A stretch of 64,000 nucleotides of DNA, taken from contig JALIFM010000002.1 in assembly GCA_022867625.1 (NCBI GenBank), positions 434,001 to 498,000 of the forward strand. The letters are read 5' to 3'. Made by a program: the position numbers and the translations under genes. Below, piece by piece: positions 32,791 through 41,475 of this stretch. The notes under the pieces are model-generated. The model did no database searches, was not told where the DNA came from, and saw nothing but the letters and a program-made list of their open reading frames with translations. The DNA comes from Lachnospiraceae bacterium NSJ-143. GTDB lineage: Bacteria > Bacillota > Clostridia > Lachnospirales > Anaerotignaceae. Numbering within the stretch: the stretch's first letter is position 1; every line of letters begins with the position of its first letter.

Positions 32791-33585
32791 TTATCCCAGC
32801 GCTACGTCAAGCACCATCATAATAAGAAAACCTGCTATAATTCCCAATGTGCCAAGATGTGAGTCCTTATCTGCGTTTGCTTCGGGAACAAGCTCCTCAA
32901 CTACAACATAAATCATAGCGCCCGCGGCAAAGGACAAAAGCCATGGCATTAAGACCTTGATATTTGACGCTGCAAGTACGCAGAGCACACCGAATATTGG
33001 CTCAACTATGCCTGAGAGCATTCCCAGTATGAATGATTTAAAGGCAGAAAAACCTTCCTGATTTAATGGCAGAGAAACGGCGGCGCCTTCAGGGAAATTC
33101 TGAATGCCTATTCCTATAGCAAGGGCCAGAGCCGTAGAATATGCTGCAATCTCTCCAAAACTTTCGGCGGCGAGGGCAAAAGCCAGACCAACAGCCATTC
33201 CTTCCGGTATATTGTGCAGTGTTATTGCTGTTATAAGCATTGTTGTGCGTTTAAGCCTTGTGTTTGTTTCATTGGGGTTTGAGTACACGGCATATATCCG
33301 TGATACGATTTTATCCATTATAAAGAGGAACAGAGCGCCTATAATTAAGCCTATAGCGGCCGGTACCCATGCCGGTATATTGTATTCGCCGGCCTGCTCA
33401 ATAGCCGGGAGAAGCAAAGACCATACTGAGGCAGCTATCATAATTCCAGCGGCGAAGCCTAAGAATACTCTTTCAAACGTATTGTTCACAGTTTTTTTAA
33501 AAAAGAATACAAGTGCTGCACCGAGAGTTGTCATAAGAAACGTAAATCCTGTTCCATAAGCTGCCCAAAGAACGGCGGTTTTCAT
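32791..33585 (-). CDS. ZIP family metal transporter, copy 2
   Basis: A 264-residue GufA/ZupT-type transporter with about eight helices. Metal-site helices are HNIPEGMAVGLAFAL and NFPEGAAVSLP; the late acidic helix is VVEELVPEANADKD. It differs from copy 1 mainly in a longer basic cytoplasmic loop (YSNPNETNTRLKRTT). AAGGAGATGG precedes ATG 33585. Having two ZIP transporters in 10 kb plus feoB suggests different metals or conditions for each. No metal-repressor site was recognised in its upstream region. Confidence 0.92.
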   Translation of the reverse strand: MKTAVLWAAYGTGFTFLMTTLGAALVFFFKKTVNNTFERVFLGFAAGIMIAASVWSLLLPAIEQAGEYNIPAWVPAAIGLIIGALFLFIMDKIVSRIYAVYSNPNETNTRLKRTTMLITAITLHNIPEGMAVGLAFALAAESFGEIAAYSTALALAIGIGIQNFPEGAAVSLPLNQEGFSAFKSFILGMLSGIVEPIFGVLCVLAASNIKVLMPWLLSFAAGAMIYVVVEELVPEANADKDSHLGTLGIIAGFLIMMVLDVALG

Positions 33586-33692
33586 TTTTAACCATCTCCT
33601 TAAATTTTGCTAATAATATAATATGGCAGGAGGTTAAAAGAGAGCCTGTTCACTATTAAATTTTAAGTTTTGTTGAATATTTCTGTTTTTTA

Positions 33693-33721
33693 TTGAAAAA
33701 TGAAATTAATGAAATTATAAT
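33693..33721 (+). promoter_or_regulatory. Promoter of the HD / PF06541 / AIM24 operon
   Basis: -35 TTGAAA 33693-33698, 17 bases, -10 TATAAT 33716-33721, leaving an untranslated leader of about 100 bases without an obvious riboswitch. Confidence 0.65.
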
Positions 33722-33827
33722 TTTTAATAACAGCAAGCGGAATTATACATAACAGATATATAGGATTTTCTGCTTTAATTAGCCAAACGGAGTCTAAGGC
33801 TTCTGTATAAGAACGGAGGAAGCGAAA

Positions 33828-34322
33828 ATGTATTATGACATAAACCATAAATTTCTGCTTGAGGAAGAAATATATAATTTATCCAAAAACTCACAGTTTG
33901 ATAAAACAAAGCTGTATAAACAGCATGGAAAAACAAGTGTATATGAGCACAGCATTAATGTTGCGTATACAAGCCTGCTGATTGCGGAAAAAATGAGTAT
34001 AAAAACTGATTTCCGGTCACTTGTAAGGGGAGCGCTCCTGCATGACTATTTTCTCTATGACTGGCATGTACCGGAAAAGACGCACATGCTTCATGGCTTT
34101 ACCCATCCAAGAAAAGCACTGGAAAACGCGCTGGCTGAGGTTGACCTTAATAACAGAGAAAAAGATATTATATTAAAGCATATGTTTCCGCTTACTCCTG
34201 TACCGCCGCGCTATGCAGAAAGCTGGATTGTCACCGCTGCGGATAAGATATGTTCTGTTATGGAGACTCTTAATTTTAAGCAAACCATTAAAAAGGACAG
34301 CGCAGCGGGTGATAAAACATGA
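33828..34322 (+). CDS. HD-domain protein
   Basis: A 164-residue putative metal-dependent phosphohydrolase. HD residues in order: His in YEHSINVAY, the HD pair in GALLHDYFLYDW, His in LHGFTHPRKA and His in LKHMFPLTP, with the final Asp in AADKICS. This spacing suits a small one-domain HD hydrolase acting on nucleotides or other phosphates. AACGGAGGAAG precedes ATG. The stop overlaps the start of the next gene by four bases (ATGA), so the products are translationally coupled and probably act together. Confidence 0.88.
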   Translation: MYYDINHKFLLEEEIYNLSKNSQFDKTKLYKQHGKTSVYEHSINVAYTSLLIAEKMSIKTDFRSLVRGALLHDYFLYDWHVPEKTHMLHGFTHPRKALENALAEVDLNNREKDIILKHMFPLTPVPPRYAESWIVTAADKICSVMETLNFKQTIKKDSAAGDKT

Positions 34323-35101
34323 AAATCAGCGTATATTTTATACTTTTTATTTTTTACAGCTGTTTTGGGTGGATATATGAAAGTATATTCTGTTCATATT
34401 TTACAGAAAAAAAATTCATAAACAGGGGATTTCTAACGGGACCATACTGCCCCATTTACGGCGTGGGCGCAGTATTGTGTACAGCTGTTTTTGATGAGAC
34501 AAACAGTACCAATATTTTTATTATATTCATTGCCTGCGCTGTAGGGTCGTGTATAATAGAATATGTTACCTCTTTTGTTATGGAAAAGCTTTTTAATACA
34601 CGTTGGTGGGACTACAGCAGCCTGCCTTTTAATTTAAACGGGCGTATATGCTTATATGGAGCTTTGGTATTTGGCCTTGCCGGAACAGTAATTGCATTGG
34701 TAAATCCATATGCAGAAAGAGTTTTCGATTTTATTGACAATAAATTTATAGACCGTGTCGCTGTTTTGATTTTTATTGCTATGGCAGCGGATTTTACCAT
34801 GACAATCATGAGCTGGAGAAACCTGAACATAAGCCTTATGAAAATACACAATATACTTAACGAAAAGCTGGAAAAAACCATGGAAGGCGTTTCACAGAAA
34901 GCAATACTTATTGAGGAAAAATATAAGGACGGAATTGTTGTTTACGGAAAAAGCCTCAATAAGCTTTTAAGCATACCTATTAAAAAACGCGAAATGAGAT
35001 TCCTCAAAGCGTTCCCTGGCCTAAAGCCAATAAAGTACAGTGCTGTTGTTGACAGAATCAGGGAGGAAATTATAAAGCATAAAAACAACTTGAGCAGCTA
35101 A
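34319..35101 (+). CDS. PF06541 membrane protein (putative ABC transporter permease)
   Basis: A 260-residue protein with five to six membrane helices in the first 160 residues. The signature FYSCFGWIYESI and NRGFLTGPYCPIYGVGAV, followed by RWWDYSSLPFNLNGRICLYG, is that of PF06541 (CmpB-like). The last 90 residues are cytoplasmic and helical. The ABC-permease label of the family is weakly supported and no ATPase is present; the function is unknown. It overlaps the HD gene by four bases and precedes the AIM24 gene by 10. Confidence 0.85.
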   Translation: MKISVYFILFIFYSCFGWIYESIFCSYFTEKKFINRGFLTGPYCPIYGVGAVLCTAVFDETNSTNIFIIFIACAVGSCIIEYVTSFVMEKLFNTRWWDYSSLPFNLNGRICLYGALVFGLAGTVIALVNPYAERVFDFIDNKFIDRVAVLIFIAMAADFTMTIMSWRNLNISLMKIHNILNEKLEKTMEGVSQKAILIEEKYKDGIVVYGKSLNKLLSIPIKKREMRFLKAFPGLKPIKYSAVVDRIREEIIKHKNNLSS

Positions 35102-35111
35102 GGAGGCTAAA

Positions 35112-35789
35112 ATGAATTACGAGCTTGTTGGAAAAATTATACCTGCGGTTGAAATTACACTTGACAGGGGCGAGGCTGTATATACACAGTCCGGAGGAAT
35201 GTCATGGCAGTCTGACGGAATCCGTATGGAAACAAACGCAAAAGGAGGGCTGATGAAGGGGCTTGGCAGGATGTTTTCAGGAGAGTCATTTTTTATGGTG
35301 ACATATTCTGCTGATAGAGACAAGGCAAAGGTTGCTTTTGCTTCTTCAGCACCTGGAGCTGTAATGCCGGTTAATGTATATGAGCATAATGGTATGATAA
35401 TGCAGAAGGGCGCGTTTTTGTGCGCTGAGGAAAGTGTGGAGCTTTCAGCGGTATTCTCCAAAAAAATCACATCTGGTATGTTTGGCGGAGAGGGTTTTAT
35501 ACTTCAGAAGCTTACTGGAAAGGGCATGGCCTTTCTTGAGGTTGACGGAGACCCTATAGTAAAGGAGCTTGCCACTGGGGAGGTACTGAAGGTAGATACA
35601 GGTAATGTTGTGGCGTTTGATTCAACAGTAAGCTATGAGGTGGAAACTGTCAAAGGTGTTGGCAATATACTTTTTGGCGGAGAAGGTCTTTTCCTTACAA
35701 AGCTTAAAGGGCCGGGAAGGGTTGTCCTTCAGACTATGAGTATAAATGAGCTTGCTGGAAGAATCCGTTCGGTATTTCCTTCCAAGTAA
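35112..35789 (+). CDS. AIM24/TIGR00266-family protein
   Basis: A 225-residue all-beta protein, with no signal or membrane segment. The pattern of TIGR00266/AIM24 is clear: VEITLDRGEAVYTQSGGMSW near the start, GESFFMVTYSA, GEGFILQKLTGKGMAFLEV and GEGLFLTKLKGPGRVVLQT at the end, with the paired GGEG repeats. Bacterial members are of unknown role; the yeast relative is a mitochondrial inner-membrane organiser. GGAGG is seven bases before ATG. Last gene of the HD / PF06541 operon, so it may assist a membrane complex. Confidence 0.9.
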   Translation: MNYELVGKIIPAVEITLDRGEAVYTQSGGMSWQSDGIRMETNAKGGLMKGLGRMFSGESFFMVTYSADRDKAKVAFASSAPGAVMPVNVYEHNGMIMQKGAFLCAEESVELSAVFSKKITSGMFGGEGFILQKLTGKGMAFLEVDGDPIVKELATGEVLKVDTGNVVAFDSTVSYEVETVKGVGNILFGGEGLFLTKLKGPGRVVLQTMSINELAGRIRSVFPSK

Positions 35790-35793
35790 AAAT

Positions 35794-35826
35794 AAAGACA
35801 GCCGTATAGCTGCGGCTGTCTTTTTA
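35794..35826 (+). terminator. Terminator after the AIM24 gene
   Basis: Eleven-bp stem (35794-35804 pairing into 35813-35823) followed by T residues. Confidence 0.9.
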
Positions 35827-35860
35827 TATTTAACCCGCGCAAACGGGATTGTTTTGATTG

Positions 35861-36397
35861 TTAAATGAAATAAAGGATTACCATAAAAATAGTTAAAGAG
35901 CCGGAAAGACAGTACCATGTATTATAGTTATAGCTGTAAATATTTATTATATTTTTTCTTGTTGCCATGCCAAGGCTTATAAAAATTATTTCAGAAACAG
36001 CCGTTATAATTGGCGCATGCTTTATTGCTATGCCACATGCGGCGAAGGCGGATATTATCAGCAGCGTATTTAAAGCTATATAAAATACAGGAAACACTTT
36101 TTGCATATTAAACGCTGTTTCAAACACAGCGGCTTTTTTGCTCAGGCCTCTTATAATTGTTCCGATACCAAGAAAAAGTGTGACAACTGCCGCTGCGCAT
36201 TTTATAATTTCAGCTGGGTACTGTGCGATTATGTTTACAGCAATTAATTCTCCAGCTTTGGCGGAAATAACAATGCCCCAAAACAAAAGCAGCCGGAAAA
36301 CGGTTAAATGCTTAATTCTTTCTGAATCCATTGATATTCCTGTGCCAAACGCCATACAAGAAAGGAACATGGTTAAAATCAGAGTTTTGTAAAACAT
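35861..36397 (-). CDS. Multi-pass membrane protein of unknown function
   Basis: A 178-residue very hydrophobic protein with five to six predicted helices. The start is ATG 36397 with GGAGG five bases upstream; a longer form starting at 36448 lacks this. The first helix ends GTGISMDSERIKH, faintly like the SMDAF segment of MntP/CaCA-type exporters, but the rest does not match well, so I leave it unassigned. It lies downstream of the ABC importer genes on the same strand, 88 bases away, and converges on the AIM24 operon. Confidence 0.65.
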   Translation of the reverse strand: MFYKTLILTMFLSCMAFGTGISMDSERIKHLTVFRLLLFWGIVISAKAGELIAVNIIAQYPAEIIKCAAAVVTLFLGIGTIIRGLSKKAAVFETAFNMQKVFPVFYIALNTLLIISAFAACGIAIKHAPIITAVSEIIFISLGMATRKNIINIYSYNYNTWYCLSGSLTIFMVILYFI

Positions 36398-36485
36398 TTC
36401 TGCCTCCGGCCAACTTCTATTTAATTTTATTTTATGAAGCAAATCCATATTTGTGTCTGTACAAATTTATATTCAGAAATATTTA

Positions 36486-37292
36486 TTAAAGACCAGTTTT
36501 TTTGAGAAGGAAGCTCTCAAAAATCTGTATTACCTTATACATAGCCGCAGCAAGAAGCGCAAGCAGTATAACGCTCATCATTACCCAGTCAAGTTTGAAT
36601 ATCTGGCTTCCATATACAATAAGATAGCCAAGCCCCTCTTTTGCTGTAAGAAATTCACCTACAATTACGCCTACAAATGAAAGGCCTACATTTATCTTAA
36701 GAGCGTTAATTATATCAGGTACTGCTGTAGGGAATACAACCTTGAACAGCACTTCTTTTTTGCTTCCTCCAAAGGATTCAACAAGGCGTATGTCATCGGA
36801 GTCAGCATTGTTAAAGCCGCTTAGGACATTGAGTATTGTAACTATAACAGATGTAAGAAGCGCTACAGCTATTATAGCTTTCATATTGTTTCCCAGCCAT
36901 ACAATTATAATCGGCGCAAGAGCGGTTTTGGGAAGGCTGTTTAATACAACAAGATAAGGGTCGCAGACTTTATTTATAAAGCTGTTCCACCAGAGCACAA
37001 CTGCGGCGGCCGTACCAAGCGCTGTGCCGAGCACAAAGCCTATTATGGTTTCAAAAAGCGTTACCCATATATGCCTTAAAAGTGTGCCGTCTATCAGCAT
37101 TTTAACCATGCATGTGAACATACTGCTTGGACGGCTGAATATAAAGGAATCTATAACACCAGTATCGGCCAGCACTTCCCACAGGAGAAAAAATGTGATT
37201 AAAACAAGCGTTCTTGTAGCTTTAACTGCTCTTTTGGTGCGGTTGAGCTTTTGGATATAGATTAACTGTTGGTCAGAAGGCTGTTTAGTCAT
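36486..37292 (-). CDS. ABC transporter permease (SsuC/TauC type)
   Basis: A 268-residue permease with six predicted helices and the EAA-like loop ESFGGSKKEVLFKVVFPTAVP, as in nitrate/sulfonate/taurine/pyrimidine-precursor importers. ATG 37292 overlaps the stop of the ATPase gene (ATGA) with AAGGAG eight bases upstream, so it starts there and not at 37310. Together the two genes give a minimal importer. No substrate-binding protein gene is adjacent, so the solute (sulfonate, nitrate, thiamine precursor, riboflavin-like) cannot be inferred. Confidence 0.9.
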   Translation of the reverse strand: MTKQPSDQQLIYIQKLNRTKRAVKATRTLVLITFFLLWEVLADTGVIDSFIFSRPSSMFTCMVKMLIDGTLLRHIWVTLFETIIGFVLGTALGTAAAVVLWWNSFINKVCDPYLVVLNSLPKTALAPIIIVWLGNNMKAIIAVALLTSVIVTILNVLSGFNNADSDDIRLVESFGGSKKEVLFKVVFPTAVPDIINALKINVGLSFVGVIVGEFLTAKEGLGYLIVYGSQIFKLDWVMMSVILLALLAAAMYKVIQIFESFLLKKTGL

Positions 37293-38032
37293 TTGTCCAG
37301 CTCCTTCCATATTTTATTAAAATAATTCTTGAATTCAGGGTCCTCACGGGCGCTGAGGCCGGCTTTGCCCTTAGAGGAAAAATCAATATTGAACTCTGTT
37401 TTTAGTTTGGCTGGGCGTTTTGAAAATACCAGTACACGGTCAGAGAGGGATATAGCCTCAGATATGTCATGAGTTACAAGAACGGCTGTTTTTTTCTCTT
37501 CTCTTATTATTCTGCTGATTTCATCGGATACCTGAAGTCTTGTCTGGTAATCCAGGGCCGAAAAAGGTTCATCCAGCAAAAGTATGTCCGCTTGTGAAGC
37601 GAGAGTACGTATTAATGCCGCTCTCTGACGCATACCTCCGCTGAGCTCTGAGGGCCGTTTAAAGGCGAATTCTCCAAGGCCGTATTTTTTAAGAAGCTCA
37701 TGTACCTTATTCCTGTTTTCATCGTTTAAATTCTGCTGCAGCTCAAGACCAAGGCAGGCGTTAGAAAATACGCTCCGCCATTCAAAAAGGTGGTCTTTTT
37801 GCAGCATGTATGCGCTTTTGTGGTTTCCAATCATCTCCACAGTGCCGCAGGTTGGCTTTGACAGACCTGATATAATTGAAAGCAGGGTGCTCTTGCCGCA
37901 GCCTGACGGTCCTACTATGCTTAAAAATTCTCCATCGTATATGTCAAAAGAAACATTTTCAACAGCAGGTGTTTCGCCCTGTTCGCTGTGGTATGACAAG
38001 CTTATATTTTTGAGCCGTACAATTGGCTTCAT
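37289..38032 (-). CDS. ABC transporter ATP-binding protein (SsuB/TauB type)
   Basis: A 247-residue nucleotide-binding subunit. Walker A GPSGCGKSTL near residue 40, Q-loop MLQKDHLFEW, signature LSGGMRQRAALIRTL, Walker B ILLLDEPFSALD and switch His in VTHDISEA are all intact. The MLQ-DHLFEW and family resemblance place it with SsuB/TauB/NrtD importers. It is the first gene of a leftward pair with the permease. Upstream 303 bases to the divergent aspS hold no riboswitch I recognise. The expected binding-protein gene is missing from this locus. Confidence 0.92.
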   Translation of the reverse strand: MKPIVRLKNISLSYHSEQGETPAVENVSFDIYDGEFLSIVGPSGCGKSTLLSIISGLSKPTCGTVEMIGNHKSAYMLQKDHLFEWRSVFSNACLGLELQQNLNDENRNKVHELLKKYGLGEFAFKRPSELSGGMRQRAALIRTLASQADILLLDEPFSALDYQTRLQVSDEISRIIREEKKTAVLVTHDISEAISLSDRVLVFSKRPAKLKTEFNIDFSSKGKAGLSAREDPEFKNYFNKIWKELDK

Positions 38033-38143
38033 AAAATTCGGCCTCCAGTTTGTTTTTGATTATATTATATTTTGAGCTGGATAGTTTTGTGATAGTTGAG
38101 GCAAATTAAACATGTATTTTTCAAATATTTGCTATTGATAAAG

Positions 38144-38320
38144 TTGATTTTATATTTAAGTTATGATATTGTAATAAAATAGGTTTATCAGGTGGTTTAT
38201 TAACGTATGTGTTTTTAACAGCGGTTGAACGCAGGAATATAAGGGTTTTTGTACTGTGCCGCTGAAAGCGGATTGCTGAGCATACAGGACCTTGATTTAC
38301 AATCTTTCAGAATTTTTTTA
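38144..38320 (+). promoter_or_regulatory. aspS promoter and structured leader
   Basis: Candidate promoter TTGATT 38144-38149, 17 bases, TATTGT 38167-38172. The leader contains hairpin CCGCT-GAA-AGCGG (38259-38271). One strand of it, CTGAAAG (38262-38268), can instead pair with CTTTCAG (38304-38310), which is followed at once by AATTTTTTT. These are mutually exclusive structures as in an attenuator, though the second stem is only 7 bp with a 35-base loop. It has no T-box consensus. Confidence 0.4.
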
Positions 38321-38335
38321 AGGGAGAGATACCAG

Positions 38336-39664
38336 ATGGAAACAGTTTCAGGTAAAGTATTGTCTGAAGATATGGAAATAGCAGACCTTTCCGCTAAAAA
38401 TAACGGTGAAGAAATTAAAACCCATGGTATGATTTATTCGATAAAGCCTATGGGCGACTTCGCGTTTGTTATTTTAAGAAAAAGGAACGGACTGGTTCAA
38501 TGTGTTTATGAGAAAGGAATAAGCAATTTTGATTTAGCTGATATCGGTGTGGAGTGTTCTGTTGAAATTACAGGGACTATAAAGCATGATGACCGGTCGC
38601 CTAATGGTTTTGAAATCCACATCAGGGATATAAATGTAATTACAAGACCTTCGGGTGAGATAGCTATAAATTTGTCTAAAAGAAAGCTTGGCCTTTCTTT
38701 GGAAAAAGATATAGAGCTGCGTCCTCTTGACTTGAGAAACAATCAGAAAAGGGCAATTTTTAAAATGCAGGAGGGCGTTGTAAAGGGATTCAGAACATAT
38801 ATGGAAAGCCTTGGCTTTACAGAAATCCATACGCCTAAAATAGTTGCCTCCGGCGCTGAGGGAGGGGCGAATATTTTTAAGCTCGACTATTTTGGAAAGA
38901 AAGCATACCTTGCACAGAGCCCACAGTTTTATAAGCAGACACTTGTGGGCGTGTTTGAAAGAGTTTTTGAGGTTGCGCCTGTATTCAGGGCTGAAAAGCA
39001 TAATACAACAAGGCACCTTAACGAATATATGGGCCTTGACTTTGAGATGGGCTTTATAAAGGATTTCAGAGAGATTATGGAGGTTGAGACAGGAGTTATA
39101 AAGAGTATGCTCTCAACCCTTAAAAATGAATATGCCAGAGAAATTAAAGTGCTGAATGCTGAGCTTCCGGAGGTTGACGAGATTCCGTGTGTGAGGTTTA
39201 AAGATGCAAAGGAAATGATTGCAGCTGAATACAACAGGAAAATAAAAGACCCGTATGACCTTGAACCAGAGGAGGAGCAGCTTATATCAAAGCTGTTTAA
39301 AGAAAAATATAACAGTGATTTTGTTTTTGTTACCCACTATCCTGTTAAAAAAAGGCCTTTTTACGCTATGGATGACCCTGAGGATTCTAAATTTACTTTA
39401 AGCTTTGATTTGCTTTTCAGAGGCCTTGAGGTTGCAACAGGCGGACAGAGGATTCATAACTATGAGGAGCAGGTTAAAAAGATGATTTCAAAGAATCTCA
39501 ATCCTGAGGATTTTGAAAGCTACCTTATGATTCATAAAAGCGGTATGCCTCCTCACGGCGGTATAGGAATGGGTCTTGAAAGACTTTGCGCAAGGCTTAT
39601 AAACGAGCCTAATGTCAGATACACATCCATGTTCCCTAGGGATATGACAAGGCTTGTTCCTTAA
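38336..39664 (+). CDS. aspS: Aspartyl-tRNA synthetase, archaeal type (probably aspartate-tRNA(Asn/Asp) ligase)
   Basis: A 442-residue class IIb synthetase of the short archaeal/eukaryotic AspRS type, lacking the bacterial GAD insertion. The OB-fold anticodon domain spans 1-105; motif 2 reads APVFRAEKHNTTRHLNEY and motif 3 GIGMGLERLCARL. Start at ATG 38336 with AGGGAGA upstream. The gene directly precedes gatC-gatA-gatB. This clustering suggests a non-discriminating enzyme that also charges tRNA-Asn with Asp for later amidation, as known for such AspRSs in organisms lacking AsnRS. AsnRS itself cannot be excluded elsewhere. Asparaginyl-tRNA synthetase is an alternative label I consider less likely from motif 2. 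Confidence 0.88.
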   Translation: METVSGKVLSEDMEIADLSAKNNGEEIKTHGMIYSIKPMGDFAFVILRKRNGLVQCVYEKGISNFDLADIGVECSVEITGTIKHDDRSPNGFEIHIRDINVITRPSGEIAINLSKRKLGLSLEKDIELRPLDLRNNQKRAIFKMQEGVVKGFRTYMESLGFTEIHTPKIVASGAEGGANIFKLDYFGKKAYLAQSPQFYKQTLVGVFERVFEVAPVFRAEKHNTTRHLNEYMGLDFEMGFIKDFREIMEVETGVIKSMLSTLKNEYAREIKVLNAELPEVDEIPCVRFKDAKEMIAAEYNRKIKDPYDLEPEEEQLISKLFKEKYNSDFVFVTHYPVKKRPFYAMDDPEDSKFTLSFDLLFRGLEVATGGQRIHNYEEQVKKMISKNLNPEDFESYLMIHKSGMPPHGGIGMGLERLCARLINEPNVRYTSMFPRDMTRLVP

Positions 39665-39696
39665 TTGCAGCCTACAGAAAGGAGCTGTTATTTATA

Positions 39697-39984
39697 ATGG
39701 TAATTGACGATAAAATGATAGATTATATCGGAGAACTTGCCCGTCTGAGGCTGAAGGACGAGGAGAGGGAAAACGCCAAAAATGAAATGAATAAAATTAT
39801 AGATTATATGGATATTTTAAACCAGCTTGACACAACTGGCATAGAGGCTATGAGCCATGCTTTCCCTGTAAAAAATGTTTTCAGGGAAGATATAGTTGAG
39901 CCGTCAAAGGACAGGCAGGATATTCTTTTTAACGCTCCTAATAAAAAAGACGGGGCGTTTAAGGTGCCTAAGACATTTGAGTAA
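39697..39984 (+). CDS. gatC: Asp/Glu-tRNA amidotransferase subunit C
   Basis: A 95-residue linker subunit that wraps GatA and GatB together. It begins VIDDKMIDYIGELARLRLKD, then EMNKIIDYMDILNQLDTTGIEAMSH-type core, and ends in the proline-rich FREDIVEPS and KDGAFKVPKTFE. The length is normal. GAAAGGAGC is upstream and gatA follows after 15 bases. Works in the cytoplasmic GatCAB complex that converts Asp-tRNA-Asn and Glu-tRNA-Gln to Asn- and Gln-tRNA. Confidence 0.94.
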   Translation: MVIDDKMIDYIGELARLRLKDEERENAKNEMNKIIDYMDILNQLDTTGIEAMSHAFPVKNVFREDIVEPSKDRQDILFNAPNKKDGAFKVPKTFE

Positions 39985-39999
39985 AAGGAGGAGCAGACA

Positions 40000-41472
40000 A
40001 TGGACTTGAGTAAGCTTACTGCCCTCGAGGCTGGAAAACTTATTAAAAATAAAGAAATAAGTGTTGCTGAAATTACAAAAGCGGCTTTGGAAAATATAGA
40101 AAAAACAGACGGGTGTTACAATGCGTTTGTTTCGGTATGCCATGATGAAGCTATGAAACAGGCTGATATGGTTCAAAAGGGTATAGATGACGGTACTCTG
40201 ACATCACCTTTAGCCGGTGTACCAATGGCAGTAAAAGACAATATGTGCACAAAGGGGATTTTGACAACTGCCGCTTCAAAGATACTTACAGGGTTCAGGC
40301 CGTTTTATAACTCAACTGCTGTAGAAAAACTTGAAAACGCAGGAGCAATACTCCTTGGCAAGCTTAATATGGATGAGTTTGCTATGGGTAGCACAACAGA
40401 GACATCATTTTATGGACCTACAATAAACCCTTGGGGAGAAAACAGGGTTCCGGGAGGTTCTTCAGGCGGTTCAGCTGTAGCGGTTGCTACTGACCAGGCT
40501 TATTTTACGCTTGGTTCTGATACTGGTGGTTCTATAAGGCAGCCGGCTTCGTTCTGCGGGGTTACAGGCATTAAGCCTACCTATGGTACTGTATCAAGAT
40601 ACGGGCTTTTGGCATACGCATCTTCCCTTGACCAGATAGGACCTATTGGTAAAACTGTAGAGGATGTCGCAGAGGTGCTGTCGGCAATATCGGGACATGA
40701 CTCAAAAGACAGTACTTCTGTTAATCAGGAGTCTTTGAAGTTCAATCTGGAAAATAATGTGAAGGGCAAAAGAATAGGCATACCTCTTGACTATTTTGGA
40801 AAGGGACTTGATACTGATGTGAAGGCAAGGGTGCTTGAGGCGGCCAAAAAGCTTGAATCAATGGGCGCTGTTGTTGAGGAATTCAATATGCCTGAGCTTG
40901 AATATGCTATACCAACGTATTATATTATAGCCTGCGCTGAGGCAAGCTCAAACCTTTCAAGATATGACGGTGTCAAATATGGATATTCATCACCTAACTT
41001 TGAGGACCTTACTGACCTGTATTATAATTCCAGAAGCGAAGGTTTTGGAATGGAAGTAAAGCGCCGTATTATGATTGGTGCATTTGTGCTTTCAAGTGGA
41101 TATTATGACGCTTATTATAAAAAGGCACTCATGGTTAAGGCCTTAATAAAGCAGTCCTTTGACAGGGCTTTTGATAAATATGATGCCATACTCAGCCCTA
41201 CAGCGCCTACTACAGCGCTTAAAATAGGAGAAAATCTGAATGACCCGCTCAAGATGTATCTTGGGGATATATACACTGTTTCTGTAAACCTTGCAGGACT
41301 GCCTTCTATTGTAGTTCCTTGCGGATTCGACAGGGAGGGGCTTCCGGTTGGCCTTCAGATTACCGGAAAGGCTTTCAGCGAAAACACACTTATGAATGTC
41401 GCTTATTCGTTCCAGCAGGAAACAGATTTCCATTTGAAAAAACCAGTTATTAAGACAGGAAAGGAGGCATAA
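40000..41472 (+). CDS. gatA: Asp/Glu-tRNA amidotransferase subunit A
   Basis: A 490-residue amidase-signature glutaminase. The Ser-cisSer-Lys triad is visible: Lys in GVPMAVKDNMC (about 80), and both Ser in the GGSSGGSAVAV and GSDTGGSIRQPASF blocks (about 150-182). It liberates ammonia from glutamine and channels it to GatB. AAGGAGGAG is nine bases before ATG. The gene lies between gatC and gatB with gaps of 15 and three bases, in the full aspS-gatCAB operon. The length is normal and nothing is missing. Confidence 0.97.
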   Translation: MDLSKLTALEAGKLIKNKEISVAEITKAALENIEKTDGCYNAFVSVCHDEAMKQADMVQKGIDDGTLTSPLAGVPMAVKDNMCTKGILTTAASKILTGFRPFYNSTAVEKLENAGAILLGKLNMDEFAMGSTTETSFYGPTINPWGENRVPGGSSGGSAVAVATDQAYFTLGSDTGGSIRQPASFCGVTGIKPTYGTVSRYGLLAYASSLDQIGPIGKTVEDVAEVLSAISGHDSKDSTSVNQESLKFNLENNVKGKRIGIPLDYFGKGLDTDVKARVLEAAKKLESMGAVVEEFNMPELEYAIPTYYIIACAEASSNLSRYDGVKYGYSSPNFEDLTDLYYNSRSEGFGMEVKRRIMIGAFVLSSGYYDAYYKKALMVKALIKQSFDRAFDKYDAILSPTAPTTALKIGENLNDPLKMYLGDIYTVSVNLAGLPSIVVPCGFDREGLPVGLQITGKAFSENTLMNVAYSFQQETDFHLKKPVIKTGKEA

Positions 41473-41475
41473 GGC

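Noticed and set aside
38050-38330. T-box or amino-acid riboswitch before aspS
   Set aside because: No TGG-ACC T-box consensus or specifier stem; only a weak alternative-hairpin arrangement is present.
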